Part shown: positions 16,628 to 26,743 of the stretch, piece by piece
How the letters are laid out: every line of letters starts with the position of its first letter
How positions within the stretch are numbered: the first letter of the stretch is position 1
From: Akkermansia muciniphila
GTDB lineage: Bacteria; Verrucomicrobiota; Verrucomicrobiia; Verrucomicrobiales; Verrucomicrobiaceae
Assembly (NCBI GenBank): GCA_945863205.1
Contig: CAMAZK010000017.1
Span: 1-36,830, forward strand
Direction: 5' to 3'
Length of the DNA stretch: 36,830 nt
Position numbers and translations under genes: made by a program
The notes under the pieces: generated by a model
Told to the model about the DNA's origin: nothing
What the model saw: only the letters and a program-made list of their open reading frames with translations
Databases searched by the model: none

Positions 16628-17536
16628 ATGAAACCCTTCGATCTCCAAGTCAATGGCTACGCTGGCACCGACTTCAACGGTGACAACCTCACCGCCGAAG
16701 CCCTCCACAGCGCCTGCGCGGCCCTCGTCGAAGACGGCTGCGATTCCATCCTCGCCACCTTCATCACCGATGAAATCCCCACGCTGGAGCGCCGCATCGG
16801 TAAATTGGTCGAATTGCGCGAAAAAGACGAGCTCGCCCGCCGGATGATCACCGGCATCCACATCGAGGGCCCCTTCATCAATCCCGTCAAAGGCTACGTC
16901 GGCGCCCACCCGCCCCACGCCGTGAAACCGGCCAACATCGACGACGCCAAGCGCCTGCTCGCCGCTGCCGGAGGCCTCGCGAAGCTGGTCACCCTCGCCC
17001 CCGAACACGACGAAGGCTCGAAAACGACCGCCTTCCTCGCCTCCCAAGGCATCACTGTCTCGGCCGGTCATTGCGATCCCTCCCTCGACCAGCTCAATGC
17101 CGCCTGCGACGCCGGATTGACCATGTTCACTCACCTCGGCAACGGCTGCCCCGTGCAGATGCACCGTCATGACAACATCATCCAGCGCGCCCTCAGCCTC
17201 CATGATCGCCTCTGGCTCTGCTTCATCCCGGACGGCGTGCATGTGCCCTTCTTCGTGCTGAAAAACTGGCTCGCCAGCATCGGCCTCGACCGCACCATCT
17301 TCGTCACCGACGCCATCTCCGCCGCCCGCCTCGGCCCCGGCCGCTACACCCTCGCCGGCTGGGACATCCTCATCGGCGACGACCTCGTCGCCCGCTCCCC
17401 CGACGCCACCCACTTCGTCGGCAGCACCGTCACCGTGCCACGCATCAAAGCGAACGCGTATGAGCAGCTCGGCATGAGCGAGGAGCAGTTGAAGCAGGTG
17501 CTGGATGTGAATCCGCGGAAGGCGACCAAGAGCTAG
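16628..17536 (+). CDS. nagA: Short N-acetylglucosamine-6-phosphate deacetylase-like protein
   Basis: 302 residues from ATG 16628. The start is chosen because the protein then opens with FDLQVNGYAGTDFN, the segment that follows the first strands in NagA; the 12 upstream residues of the longer frame are atypical. Amidohydrolase motifs are present: GIHIEGPF with the metal-ligand Glu, SAGHCDP and FTHLGNGCP with the two His ligands, DGVHVP and VTDAI with the catalytic Asp. The family removes the acetyl group from GlcNAc-6-phosphate in amino-sugar catabolism. NagA is usually about 380 residues; this one lacks the N-terminal beta-sandwich strands and has a short C-terminus. All catalytic motifs are retained, so it may be active or act on a different substrate. 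It is a single gene with no nagB neighbour. Confidence 0.82.
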   Translation: MKPFDLQVNGYAGTDFNGDNLTAEALHSACAALVEDGCDSILATFITDEIPTLERRIGKLVELREKDELARRMITGIHIEGPFINPVKGYVGAHPPHAVKPANIDDAKRLLAAAGGLAKLVTLAPEHDEGSKTTAFLASQGITVSAGHCDPSLDQLNAACDAGLTMFTHLGNGCPVQMHRHDNIIQRALSLHDRLWLCFIPDGVHVPFFVLKNWLASIGLDRTIFVTDAISAARLGPGRYTLAGWDILIGDDLVARSPDATHFVGSTVTVPRIKANAYEQLGMSEEQLKQVLDVNPRKATKS

Positions 17537-17574
17537 ACTCCGCGTCATGGGGTCTTGTGAACCTGGACAGAGGA

Positions 17575-17842
17575 ATCAAAGCTCTTTGGCGCTCATCAAG
17601 CGCGGCATCTATGGCTCATTTCACACGTCAGCAAAAAGCACCTACCGCGTTATCTGGCGGAGTTAGTTTTCCGCTGGAACGAGCGGGATGCTGCGGACGG
17701 CGAACGCACAGTTTCAGCCTTGCACATGGTGAAAGGGAAGCGTTTAATGCATCCGTACTCATCCGGGACCGACCTTCCAAGCAGTGACGCAGCGTTATGG
17801 CTGCAACGCTCGCCGGGCCAGCCCATTCCCAAGCGTTTATGA
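17575..17842 (+). pseudogene. Degraded IS1595/ISXO2-type transposase C-terminal remnant
   Basis: Two adjacent frames together spell an ISXO2-like transposase end. Frame one from 17583 gives ALIKRGIYGSFHT; frame two from 17624 gives HVSKKHLPRYLAELVFRWNE, then DGERTVSALHMVKGKRL, to a TGA at 17840-17842. A single-base deletion separates HT from VSKK, and a second missing base is likely near 17589 (ALW/ALIKRG). The catalytic N-terminal part is absent. Flanking inverted repeats were not identified. It lies 38 bases after the NagA-like gene and marks the edge of an accessory patch. Confidence 0.75.
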
Positions 17843-17910
17843 AGAAGACAGACACATCACAACTGAGCTGCAAGAAGTTGGGAAGCGCTTTGTCCGTAGA
17901 GTGACCAGCC

Positions 17911-18831
17911 ATGCCCCCACAACCAGAACAAAAGAAGCCTGTATGGCAGAAGGCGTGGGAAGCCATCGTCCCAAGGCTAGAGTGGTTACAGCAACACCCA
18001 CTGAAAGGGTCAATAATTGCGGCAGGAGCGGGCCTTGCTTCTCTCTTCCTTGCCCCGTTGGCGCTTGAGTTGACCCAGAAGTCTGACGCTTACACCGCGT
18101 TCGCAGAGACCAAGCCAGTGGATAGACTCTTGGGATTTCTAGGATGGTTAGTAGCAGGAACAATATCAATCCCTGTGCTGGTGATATGGGTATTTGGTCT
18201 GGCTGTATGGATCTGGTTTAACAGACAAAAGGCGCGTCCATCTGGTGAGAAATCTCCGCAGATGATCAATCCTGAAATTGAAGACTTGAAACGTCAGCTT
18301 GAGCAGGAGAGAAAAAAGCGCCCTGAGACGCCTGCGAAAGAGGCTAACGCGAAGGAATTTTCCAACGTCCTTGCGAATCAACCTGACCATCGGTCGGTTG
18401 TTAGCTTCCTTTTCAAATTCAAGGATGGAACCTTTATCGATGTTTCCAGAGAGGTTTCTATCTCGCAGGCCGCTGCCCAAAAGATTCTGAAAGAACTGGA
18501 ACTTGATAATCACCTAATTGACCGAATCGGACAAACGCCCCAAGGACACGTCATTTACGCGCTCAATGTCAACGGTGCCAGATATGCGACGGCCCAAGGC
18601 ATGACGCCTGGCAATCAGAACATGGGCGATGTTCGAGCCAGTGAGGCTGAGAAGGAGCTTTTCACTCTTCGGCAGGAGTTTCAGAAGGTTTGCCATGAAG
18701 CGGCGGAACTCCGCATGGAGAAGGTTGAGTCCGCCCGGGGTTTGGAACGGTTGAATCGGCAGCTTGACGAAGCATTGAAGCCAAGAAGCGCGGCAGCCCC
18801 GCTGAGCGGTGGGTGTGCCACTATTCAGTAG
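17911..18831 (+). CDS. Membrane-anchored protein with winged-helix-like and coiled-coil parts
   Basis: 306 residues, unrecognised. Two membrane helices are visible, at about 33-52 (GSIIAAGAGLASLFLAPLAL) and 72-98 (LGFLGWLVAGTISIPVLVIW). A charged coiled coil follows (about 118-150, EIEDLKRQLEQERKKRPE). Residues about 165-225 resemble a winged helix: a strand (FKDGTFIDVSREVSI), then SQAAAQKILKELELDNHLID, a recognition-helix-like segment, and a short wing (GHVIYALN). A second coiled coil ends the protein (about 245-285). Base composition looks less GC-rich than neighbours, and it lies between a transposase remnant and a toxin-antitoxin pair, so horizontal acquisition is likely. A membrane-tethered regulator or defence sensor is possible, but no function can be assigned. 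Confidence 0.7.
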   Translation: MPPQPEQKKPVWQKAWEAIVPRLEWLQQHPLKGSIIAAGAGLASLFLAPLALELTQKSDAYTAFAETKPVDRLLGFLGWLVAGTISIPVLVIWVFGLAVWIWFNRQKARPSGEKSPQMINPEIEDLKRQLEQERKKRPETPAKEANAKEFSNVLANQPDHRSVVSFLFKFKDGTFIDVSREVSISQAAAQKILKELELDNHLIDRIGQTPQGHVIYALNVNGARYATAQGMTPGNQNMGDVRASEAEKELFTLRQEFQKVCHEAAELRMEKVESARGLERLNRQLDEALKPRSAAAPLSGGCATIQ

Positions 18832-19217
18832 TGAAGTGAACTCACTCATCCACACTCCTCCCGTGGTGTGACAAGTGCATAAATCCTCATAATTTGCCTC
18901 CGACCATGGACAACGCTGCTTTTAGTGATCTTTGCAGGCCCAATCACCAAGGAACAGCAGCTTTGGCAGACCAAACGGCAGATGAAAACCATTCAAACGC
19001 CCCCTGAAACGGAAGAAATTGCATCTCTTTCGGCTGTCGGCGTGCTTCTGGGCAACGGCAACCATTGTGATTTATTTTCTGGAGGTATTATCGATCCTTA
19101 GCCAGTAGCCGCGATGCTAAATTCTCACTCCTGGCTCGAAACCCAACGTGGGCGCTACAGCGTTGTCCGCTGGCTATTTCCTCGCCTGCTGGCGGGCGAG
19201 AACGGCCACCTTCGCCC
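18832..19217. other. Intergenic stretch with a possible coding relic
   Basis: This stretch separates the 306-residue gene from the HigBA pair and looks less GC-rich than flanking DNA. The frame from GTG 18925 to TAG 19101 reads FAGPITKEQQLWQTKRQMKT and later VGVLLGNGNHCDLFSGG, which looks like real protein, but no good start or ribosome site is seen. An alternative ATG at 18905 in another frame gives only 33 unremarkable residues. Nothing recognisable was seen in 19102-19217. Confidence 0.35.
18925..19101 (+). pseudogene. Possible small gene or gene fragment, 58 residues
   Basis: The frame has protein-like composition with a short hydrophobic lead, a charged helix, a double-proline turn and a GNGNHCD motif. 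It could be the tail of a lipoprotein or a degraded gene: the same frame is open upstream only to a TAA near 18888, without an ATG. I do not recognise a family. Evidence is composition only. Confidence 0.25.
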
Positions 19218-19246
19218 TTGCCACCCTTAACGCCACCCGTTACTAT
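19218..19246 (+). promoter_or_regulatory. Sigma70-like promoter of higBA
   Basis: TTGCCA at 19218-19223, a 17-base spacer and TACTAT at 19241-19246 form a good housekeeping-type promoter. Transcription would start near 19253, giving a leader of about 10 bases before the higB ATG at 19263. The antitoxin HigA normally represses such a promoter; no clear palindrome was found over it. Confidence 0.5.
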
Positions 19247-19262
19247 CGGCACACCACGATGC

Positions 19263-19544
19263 ATGATCCGTTCCTTTGCCTGCGACGACACCGCCCGGCT
19301 GTTCCGGCGGGAGAAAGTCCGTGCGTTTCCGCCGGACATTCAGCGCACCGCCCTGCGCAAGCTCGCCCAGCTTCATGCGGTGACGGAACTGGCGCAGCTC
19401 CGCGTGCCGCCGGGCAACCGGCTGGAAGCCCTCAAGGGAGACCGCAAAGGACAGTTCTCCATCCGCATCAACGACCAGTGGCGCGTCTGCTTCCGCTGGA
19501 AGTCCGATGGGCCGCATGATGTCGAGATCGTGGACTACCATTAA
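19263..19544 (+). CDS. higB: HigB-family mRNA interferase toxin
   Basis: 93 residues from ATG 19263; the longer frame from 19218 would place its first codons over the promoter. The sequence matches the HigB/RelE-like plasmid maintenance killer family along its full length, including NRLEALKGDRKGQFSIRIND, QWRVCFRW and the C-terminal VEIVDYH. These toxins cleave mRNA at the ribosome. The gene comes first and the antitoxin second, the usual order for higBA, 12 bases apart. It seems intact. The location in an accessory patch beside a transposase remnant fits horizontal transfer. Confidence 0.92.
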   Translation: MIRSFACDDTARLFRREKVRAFPPDIQRTALRKLAQLHAVTELAQLRVPPGNRLEALKGDRKGQFSIRINDQWRVCFRWKSDGPHDVEIVDYH

Positions 19545-19556
19545 CCTGCCAACGCC

Positions 19557-19853
19557 ATGAAAAAACACGCCCCCGTTCATCCCGGTGAAGTCCTGCGCGA
19601 GGACTTCCTGCTACCGCTGGGCCTGTCGGAATACCGGCTGGCCCAGGACATCGGTGTGCCGCCACGGCGCATCAATGAGATCGTGAAAGGCAAACGTGCC
19701 ATCACCGCCGACACGGCCCTGCGTCTGGCCCGCTACTTCGCATGGCCGGCGGAAGTTTGGATGAATCTGCAATCCCACTACGAGCAGCAGTTGGCCGAGG
19801 ATGAAATCCGCCCCGTGCTGGACCGGATCAAGCCCTGCGCTCTGGCGGCGTGA
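19557..19853 (+). CDS. higA: HigA-family antitoxin, XRE-type HTH
   Basis: 98 residues. It begins with the family signature HPGEVLREDFLLPLGLSEYR, followed by a helix-turn-helix (RLAQDIGVPPRRINEIVKGK) and the conserved tail ALRLARYFAWPAEVWMNLQ. HigA binds and neutralises HigB and represses the operon through its HTH. It follows higB by 12 bases. Its stop is 60 bases from the rnpB terminator, which is convergent with it, so that hairpin may end transcription from both sides. Confidence 0.93.
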   Translation: MKKHAPVHPGEVLREDFLLPLGLSEYRLAQDIGVPPRRINEIVKGKRAITADTALRLARYFAWPAEVWMNLQSHYEQQLAEDEIRPVLDRIKPCALAA

Positions 19854-19912
19854 TAGACCGACTGATGCAGTGCGGCGCGTAGAGCAAAGATCGCATTTCT
19901 CCGGGAAAAGGC

Positions 19913-19943
19913 GAAGGCGCCGGGGTTTTCCCCCGACGCCTTC
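19913..19943 (-). terminator. Intrinsic terminator downstream of rnpB
   Basis: On the minus strand, GAAGGCGTCGGGG and CCCCGGCGCCTTC pair over 13 bp with one G-U, around a 5-base loop, followed by a weak T-run (GCCTTTTCCC). It lies 4 bases beyond the predicted rnpB 3' end and could also stop higBA transcription on the plus strand. Confidence 0.7.
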
Positions 19944-19947
19944 ATGT

Positions 19948-20366
19948 GGATCGGTCCTCATAAGCCGGATTCTGTGTCCCCGACGCCCTTCGGTGCCTGG
20001 CTGTGATCATTTATCTGTCAGGCTGAACGATCAGCCCGCCCCCGCTCGCGCGGTGGTGCGACTATTACCCGGAGCTATCCATCCCTTGCGGGACTTGCGG
20101 CCAGGCGGGCCGTTTCTCCTGTTCTGTCTTGCACCGCATGAGGTTTGTCGTGCCCCCTTCCTCGCGGTCGGGGCGGTGGGCTCTTACCCCGCCGTTTCAC
20201 CCTTACCCTGCCGAAGCGGGGCGGTTTGTTTTCTGTGACACTGTCTGTGACCGCGGCTTGCACCGCAGCCCCCACGCTTTCACGTGGCATGCTGCCCTGT
20301 GGTGTCCGGACTTTCCTCTGGCGCCCCGTCTTGCGACGAACCACCAGCGATCACTCCGACCGACCC
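19948..20366 (-). ncRNA. rnpB: RNase P RNA (bacterial type A-like)
   Basis: The minus strand contains the universal core: GAGGAAAGTCCGGACACCAC near 20320, GGTAAGAGCCCACCG near 20190, and the 3' end CACAGAATCCGGCTTAT near 19968. The ends pair: GGGTCGGTC (20366-20358) with GACCGATCC (19956-19948), a 9-bp P1 helix with one G-U, which fixes the boundaries at about 419 nt. RNase P RNA is the catalytic subunit that matures tRNA 5' ends. Plus and minus frames over this region are not genes. It lies 61 bases downstream of gcvP, same strand. Confidence 0.95.
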
Positions 20367-20373
20367 GCCGCCA

Positions 20374-20401
20374 GCCTTACGAAGGCGGACGGAAAGGGCA
20401 A
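20374..20401 (-). promoter_or_regulatory. Candidate rnpB promoter
   Basis: On the minus strand TTGCCC (20401-20396), a 16-base spacer and TAAGGC (20379-20374) lie 7 bases before the predicted RNA 5' end at 20366. Spacing fits a housekeeping promoter, but both boxes are only partial matches. It sits in the gap after the gcvP stop. Confidence 0.35.
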
Positions 20402-20427
20402 GTTGGGATTCGTGTGAGCGGCGCAGA

Positions 20428-23256
<2,829 letters not shown>

Positions 23257-23290
23257 TGAATCGCAGAAACTAACCCGCCATGCCCGGCTG

Positions 23291-24115
23291 TCACTTCCCA
23301 AACAGGTCCCAGAACTTTTTCTCGGACGCCTTCTGCTTCCCCTTCGCTTCACGGAGGAACGGCGCCAGCGCGGCGAGGTTCATGATCCAGTGGTTGATGA
23401 GGTTGAAAGGAAAGCGCAGCGGACGGGCGAAATCGACAAAGAGCACCACACGGTAGCCATCCGTGTCATTCCAGACTTCATGATTGTAGGTGTCGTCAAA
23501 GACCACCGCCCTGCCCTCCTGCCAGGCATGAACCTGGTCGGCGATGCGAATGCGGCACTGATGGGCGGGCTCGGGCACCATGAGGCCGAGATGCAAGCGC
23601 AGCACCCCGGCCCAGGGACCGCGATGCTCGGGGATGTGCTTGCGCGGCGAGAGGATGGAGAAGAAGCCCGTGGTGCAGCCCGGGATCATGTCGAGCACCT
23701 TCATCGTCTCCGGACAGTGCCGGGCGTTCTCCGTGCAGTCCATGCCGACGCCTTTGAGGAAAAAGGTCTTCCACTGGTCGTCCCCCTGGATCATCCCAAC
23801 TTCCTTCACGATGTCTTGAAAGCTGGGCATCGCGTCCCGGTATTTCATCACCGCGTCCAGCTCCGCCCGCACCTTCCGCCAGTCGGCCTCCACCTTCTTC
23901 ACCCAAGGGAAATGTCGCGAGTCGTAGATCGGCGGATCGCCGTGAATCGAACAGCGGGCGATGACCGCTTCGATGATGTTTTGCAGGCTGTTGACCACCC
24001 TGTCGATCACGCCCTTCGGCGGGAAGGTGCGGTGGCGGCGATGGTAGGCATCGACCGGTTTCAATTCAAAACCTGCGGGCACTGTTGCGACGGAAGAATC
24101 AGCTTCTGAGGGCAT
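23291..24115 (-). CDS. Aspartyl/asparaginyl beta-hydroxylase-family dioxygenase
   Basis: 274 residues. The family core is clear: [18 protein letters not shown] gives the first His ligand and the 2-oxoglutarate region, and [15 protein letters not shown] gives the second His ligand. [12 protein letters not shown] follows, as in AspH and LpxO-like proteins. These Fe(II)/2-oxoglutarate enzymes hydroxylate Asp/Asn side chains or lipid acyl chains; the substrate here cannot be told. No signal peptide or clear membrane anchor precedes the domain. It sits inside the glycine cleavage operon, 105 bases after gcvH and 34 before gcvP, which is unusual. A role linked to glycine metabolism is not shown; it may only share transcription. 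Confidence 0.88.
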   Translation of the reverse strand: MPSEADSSVATVPAGFELKPVDAYHRRHRTFPPKGVIDRVVNSLQNIIEAVIARCSIHGDPPIYDSRHFPWVKKVEADWRKVRAELDAVMKYRDAMPSFQDIVKEVGMIQGDDQWKTFFLKGVGMDCTENARHCPETMKVLDMIPGCTTGFFSILSPRKHIPEHRGPWAGVLRLHLGLMVPEPAHQCRIRIADQVHAWQEGRAVVFDDTYNHEVWNDTDGYRVVLFVDFARPLRFPFNLINHWIMNLAALAPFLREAKGKQKASEKKFWDLFGK

Positions 24116-24220
24116 GGGACTGTTACGCGACGAGTAACGAATCCGTCACAATTTGCAGCCAAAAAAATGCCTCAAAGCCGGGCACCCATAGGCCCGATCT
24201 TGTCGCCTCCGCCCTGAGCC

Positions 24221-24601
24221 TCAGCCGATGTGCTTGCGGTAAGCTTCGGCGTCCATCAAGGCGTCGGTTTCAGCCGGGTTTGCGGCTTTGATCTTGAAGA
24301 TCCAGCCGGCGGCGTAGGGATCGGTATTCAGCAGCCCGGGCTCGCCGCCGAGCGCGCCGTTCACCTCCACGATCTCTCCAGAAACCGGCGCGTAGATGTC
24401 ACTGGCCGCCTTTACGGACTCGATCACGCAGACCTGCTGCCCGGCGCTGACCTGGGCGCCGACTTTTGGCGGATCGACAAAGACCACGTCGGTCAGTTCA
24501 GCCTGCGCATGATCGGTGATGCCGACGGGTGAAGGCGTTTGCGTCGGGTCGATCCATTCGTGGGATTCGCGGTAGCGGAGGTTTTCAGGGACGTTGCTCA
24601 T
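24221..24601 (-). CDS. gcvH: Glycine cleavage system H protein
   Basis: 126 residues, normal length. The lipoylation site is [20 protein letters not shown] with lipoyl-lysine Lys64, and the N-terminus has the standard ESHEWI. H-protein carries the aminomethyl intermediate between P-, T- and L-proteins. It begins 18 bases after the gcvT stop, so the two are co-transcribed. No lipoate ligase or L-protein (lpd) gene is in the window. Confidence 0.97.
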   Translation of the reverse strand: MSNVPENLRYRESHEWIDPTQTPSPVGITDHAQAELTDVVFVDPPKVGAQVSAGQQVCVIESVKAASDIYAPVSGEIVEVNGALGGEPGLLNTDPYAAGWIFKIKAANPAETDALMDAEAYRKHIG

Positions 24602-24619
24602 GATGATGTGGGGAGAAAG

Positions 24620-25735
24620 TCAGGCGGCTGGTTTGCGGTAAAACGGCTTCTTCACGATTTCCGCCGGAAAACGGCGCCCGCGAATTTCAATTTCGATCGT
24701 GTTGCCTGGCTTCACCGCGTCCGTCGGCAGATAGGCCATGCCGATGCCGCCGCCGAGACTCGGAGCCTGCGAGCCGCTGCACACCTCACCGACGATCTCG
24801 CCGCCAAACGCCACGGGATAATGCGGGCGTGGCGGCGGCGCGGCGCCCGTCATGCGGAAGACGGCCAGTTTGTCCGGCAGTCCGGCGGCTTTTTGCGCCA
24901 CCAGGGCCTCGCGACCGACGAAACCGCTCTTCTCCAAATCCACGAAAAAACCGAGCCCGGCCTGCAGCGGCGTGCGCTCTTCGGAGAGGTCGTTGCCATT
25001 GAGCGGATAGCCCATTTCGAGGCGCAGCGTGTCGCGGGCGCCGAGTCCGCAGGGCATCCCGCCCGCAGCTTTCACCGCTTCAACAATTTTTCTGAACCAG
25101 GACACGGCGGTCTCGGCGGGCATGAAGAACTCGAAGCCCTCTTCCCCCGTGTAACCGGTGCCGCACAGCCACATCGGCCCGTTTTCAGTCATGGTGACGA
25201 GGATTGCATTGTGCGCCGGATAGGAGTCCTCGCCGCCGAAGACGGCTGCGGCCACTTCACGCGCTTTCGGCCCCTGAATCGCCAGTCCGGCCGTAAAGTC
25301 GCTCGCGTTGGCCATCAGCACGTCATCGTCTTCGGTGAGCTGGGACTCGATCTGCGCCCAGTCGGCGTCGATTCGCGATGCATTGACGACGAGGAAGAAT
25401 TCACGCTCGCTGGTGCGATAGGCGATCAAATCGTCGATCACCCCGCCCCGCTCGTTCAGCAGCATCGTGTACTGGCCTTCACCCGGCTGGAGTTTGGCGA
25501 TGTTGTTGGTGAGAACTCGGTTCAGGAAGGCCTCCGCCCCCTTCCCGCCCACGATGATCTGTCCCATGTGGGAAATGTCGAACACTCCCACCGTCTGCCG
25601 CACCGTCTTGTGCTCCTCGACGATGCCCGAATACTGAACCGGCATCTCCCACCCGGCAAAGGGCACCATGCGTCCTCCGAGTTCGAGATGCACCTCATGG
25701 AGCGGCGTTCGGCGGAGATGAGCGGGGGCGGTCAC
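24620..25735 (-). CDS. gcvT: Aminomethyltransferase, glycine cleavage T protein
   Basis: 371 residues from GTG 25735. No in-frame ATG lies nearby upstream, and MTAPAHLRRTPLHEVHLELG matches the family start (TPLyd.H). Conserved features include GWEMPVQYSGIVEEH, DISHMGQI and GTGYTGEEGFEFF, which lines the folate site. It transfers the methylene group from the H-protein lipoyl arm to tetrahydrofolate, releasing ammonia. It follows the DUF1080 gene by 69 bases, too short for a glycine riboswitch, so regulation must come from elsewhere or from read-through. Confidence 0.97.
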   Translation of the reverse strand: MTAPAHLRRTPLHEVHLELGGRMVPFAGWEMPVQYSGIVEEHKTVRQTVGVFDISHMGQIIVGGKGAEAFLNRVLTNNIAKLQPGEGQYTMLLNERGGVIDDLIAYRTSEREFFLVVNASRIDADWAQIESQLTEDDDVLMANASDFTAGLAIQGPKAREVAAAVFGGEDSYPAHNAILVTMTENGPMWLCGTGYTGEEGFEFFMPAETAVSWFRKIVEAVKAAGGMPCGLGARDTLRLEMGYPLNGNDLSEERTPLQAGLGFFVDLEKSGFVGREALVAQKAAGLPDKLAVFRMTGAAPPPRPHYPVAFGGEIVGEVCSGSQAPSLGGGIGMAYLPTDAVKPGNTIEIEIRGRRFPAEIVKKPFYRKPAA

Positions 25736-25804
25736 GGCGGCATGGTGGGAAGCGCAGAATGCTTGTCAACGCGGCGCCACGCCCCTGATCGGACATCCGC
25801 CGGC

Positions 25805-26437
25805 TTATTTCAGCTCCTGAATCCGCAGGTTGCGGAACTTGTAGGTCTGCCCCTTTTCGCCGTGATGCTGAATGGCGATGACGCCGCTGGCATCCACGCC
25901 ATCTTCCACGTCGGTCGTCAGCACACCGTTGACGAAAATTTTGAGGCTCTTGCCACGGCACTCGATGCGGTAGGTGTTCCAGTCGTTGCGCTTGAACGCA
26001 TCACCAGCACGGGCGCGGAAGGCGGCTTCGCTCTCCTTGTTGCCTTTGATCGGGCTGGCGAACCACATGCGGCGGCCTTCGTCATACAGACCACCCGACC
26101 ACTTGCGGGTTTCGTCGCCATCGACCTCCGCCTGGTAGCCGAAGACCTTGTTTGGCTCGACATGAGCACGGAACATGAAGCCGCTGTTCGCCTTGCCTTC
26201 CGGCAGCAGGATGTCGCCTTCGAAAATGAAGTCGCCGTAAGTCTTTTCGGTCACGACAAAGAACTTCTTCTCGCCCGTCAGATGAATCTCCCCGTTCACG
26301 ACCTCGATCTGGCCCCAGTCATAGGCGTTTTTCCAGCCGGTCATCGTCTTGCCGTCAAACAAGGGCACCCAGTTTTCAGCAAAGGCGGGAATGGCGAAGG
26401 CAAAGGCAAGAGCGGCGAAGAGAAGCTTGGTTTTCAT
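25805..26437 (-). CDS. Secreted DUF1080 / 3-keto-disaccharide hydrolase-like protein
   Basis: 210 residues from ATG 26437. A signal peptide is clear (MKTKLLFAALAFAFAIPAFA, cleaved before ENWVPLF); the longer frame to 26590 has no signal-like start. The rest matches the DUF1080 jelly-roll fold: VPLFDGKTMTGW, ANSGFMFRAHV, WNTYRIECRGKSLKIFVNGV and the ending IAIQHHGEKGQTYKFRNLRI. The family includes 3-keto-glycoside hydrolases and many sugar-binding proteins in Verrucomicrobia and Planctomycetes. The likely site is the periplasm or outside. Its stop is 69 bases before gcvT on the same strand. Confidence 0.9.
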   Translation of the reverse strand: MKTKLLFAALAFAFAIPAFAENWVPLFDGKTMTGWKNAYDWGQIEVVNGEIHLTGEKKFFVVTEKTYGDFIFEGDILLPEGKANSGFMFRAHVEPNKVFGYQAEVDGDETRKWSGGLYDEGRRMWFASPIKGNKESEAAFRARAGDAFKRNDWNTYRIECRGKSLKIFVNGVLTTDVEDGVDASGVIAIQHHGEKGQTYKFRNLRIQELK

Positions 26438-26489
26438 GGTGGGGAGAAGATCATGGCAAGGATTCAAGACACAGACAAGTTCGGGGTTG

Positions 26490-26501
26490 CTGTTATAACA
26501 G
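26490..26501. promoter_or_regulatory. Perfect 12-bp palindrome, candidate operator
   Basis: CTGTTATAACAG is a perfect palindrome between the DUF1080 start (26437, minus) and the AbrB-like antitoxin start (26522, plus). AbrB-type antitoxins commonly repress their own promoter by binding such sites. Its half-site CTGTTA also occurs in the LacI-gene palindrome at 28130-28144, with a different spacing. Confidence 0.5.
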
Positions 26502-26521
26502 GCGTGCCTACAGTCCTCCTT

Positions 26522-26743
26522 ATGGAACTCAAACTGCGCAAAATTGGCAACTCTGTCGGTGTCGTCTTTCCGAAGGAGGTCTTGGCTCATCTAAAGGCGG
26601 AAGAAGGCGAATCCATCGCTCTGACCGAAACACCCGACGGTTATCGAATCGTCCAAAGTCAATCAGACTTCGCCAAGACCATGGAAGTGATGAAGAGCCT
26701 CTCTGACCGCTATCGGAACACATTGCGTGAGCTTGCCAAATGA
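26522..26743 (+). CDS. AbrB/MazE-like antitoxin
   Basis: 73 residues from ATG 26522. The open frame extends far upstream over the DUF1080 and gcv genes, but only this end is coding. MELKLRKIGNSVGVVFPKEV is the swapped-hairpin AbrB/MazE DNA-binding fold, followed by an acidic segment and a helical tail that should bind the toxin. An ATGA overlap at 26740-26743 couples it to doc. Autorepression at the palindrome 26490-26501 is likely. Confidence 0.87.
   Translation: MELKLRKIGNSVGVVFPKEVLAHLKAEEGESIALTETPDGYRIVQSQSDFAKTMEVMKSLSDRYRNTLRELAK

Noticed and set aside
16349-17548. 399-codon minus frame
   Set aside because: Antisense to the NagA-like gene with its metal-site motifs.
25736-25804. Glycine riboswitch upstream of gcvT
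   Set aside because: Only 69 bases separate the genes and no tandem aptamer fold or conserved core is visible.
24539-26521. Long plus-strand frame (up to 734 codons) across gcvH, gcvT and DUF1080
   Set aside because: It is antisense to three clear genes; only its last 74 codons (26522-26743) are the AbrB-like antitoxin.
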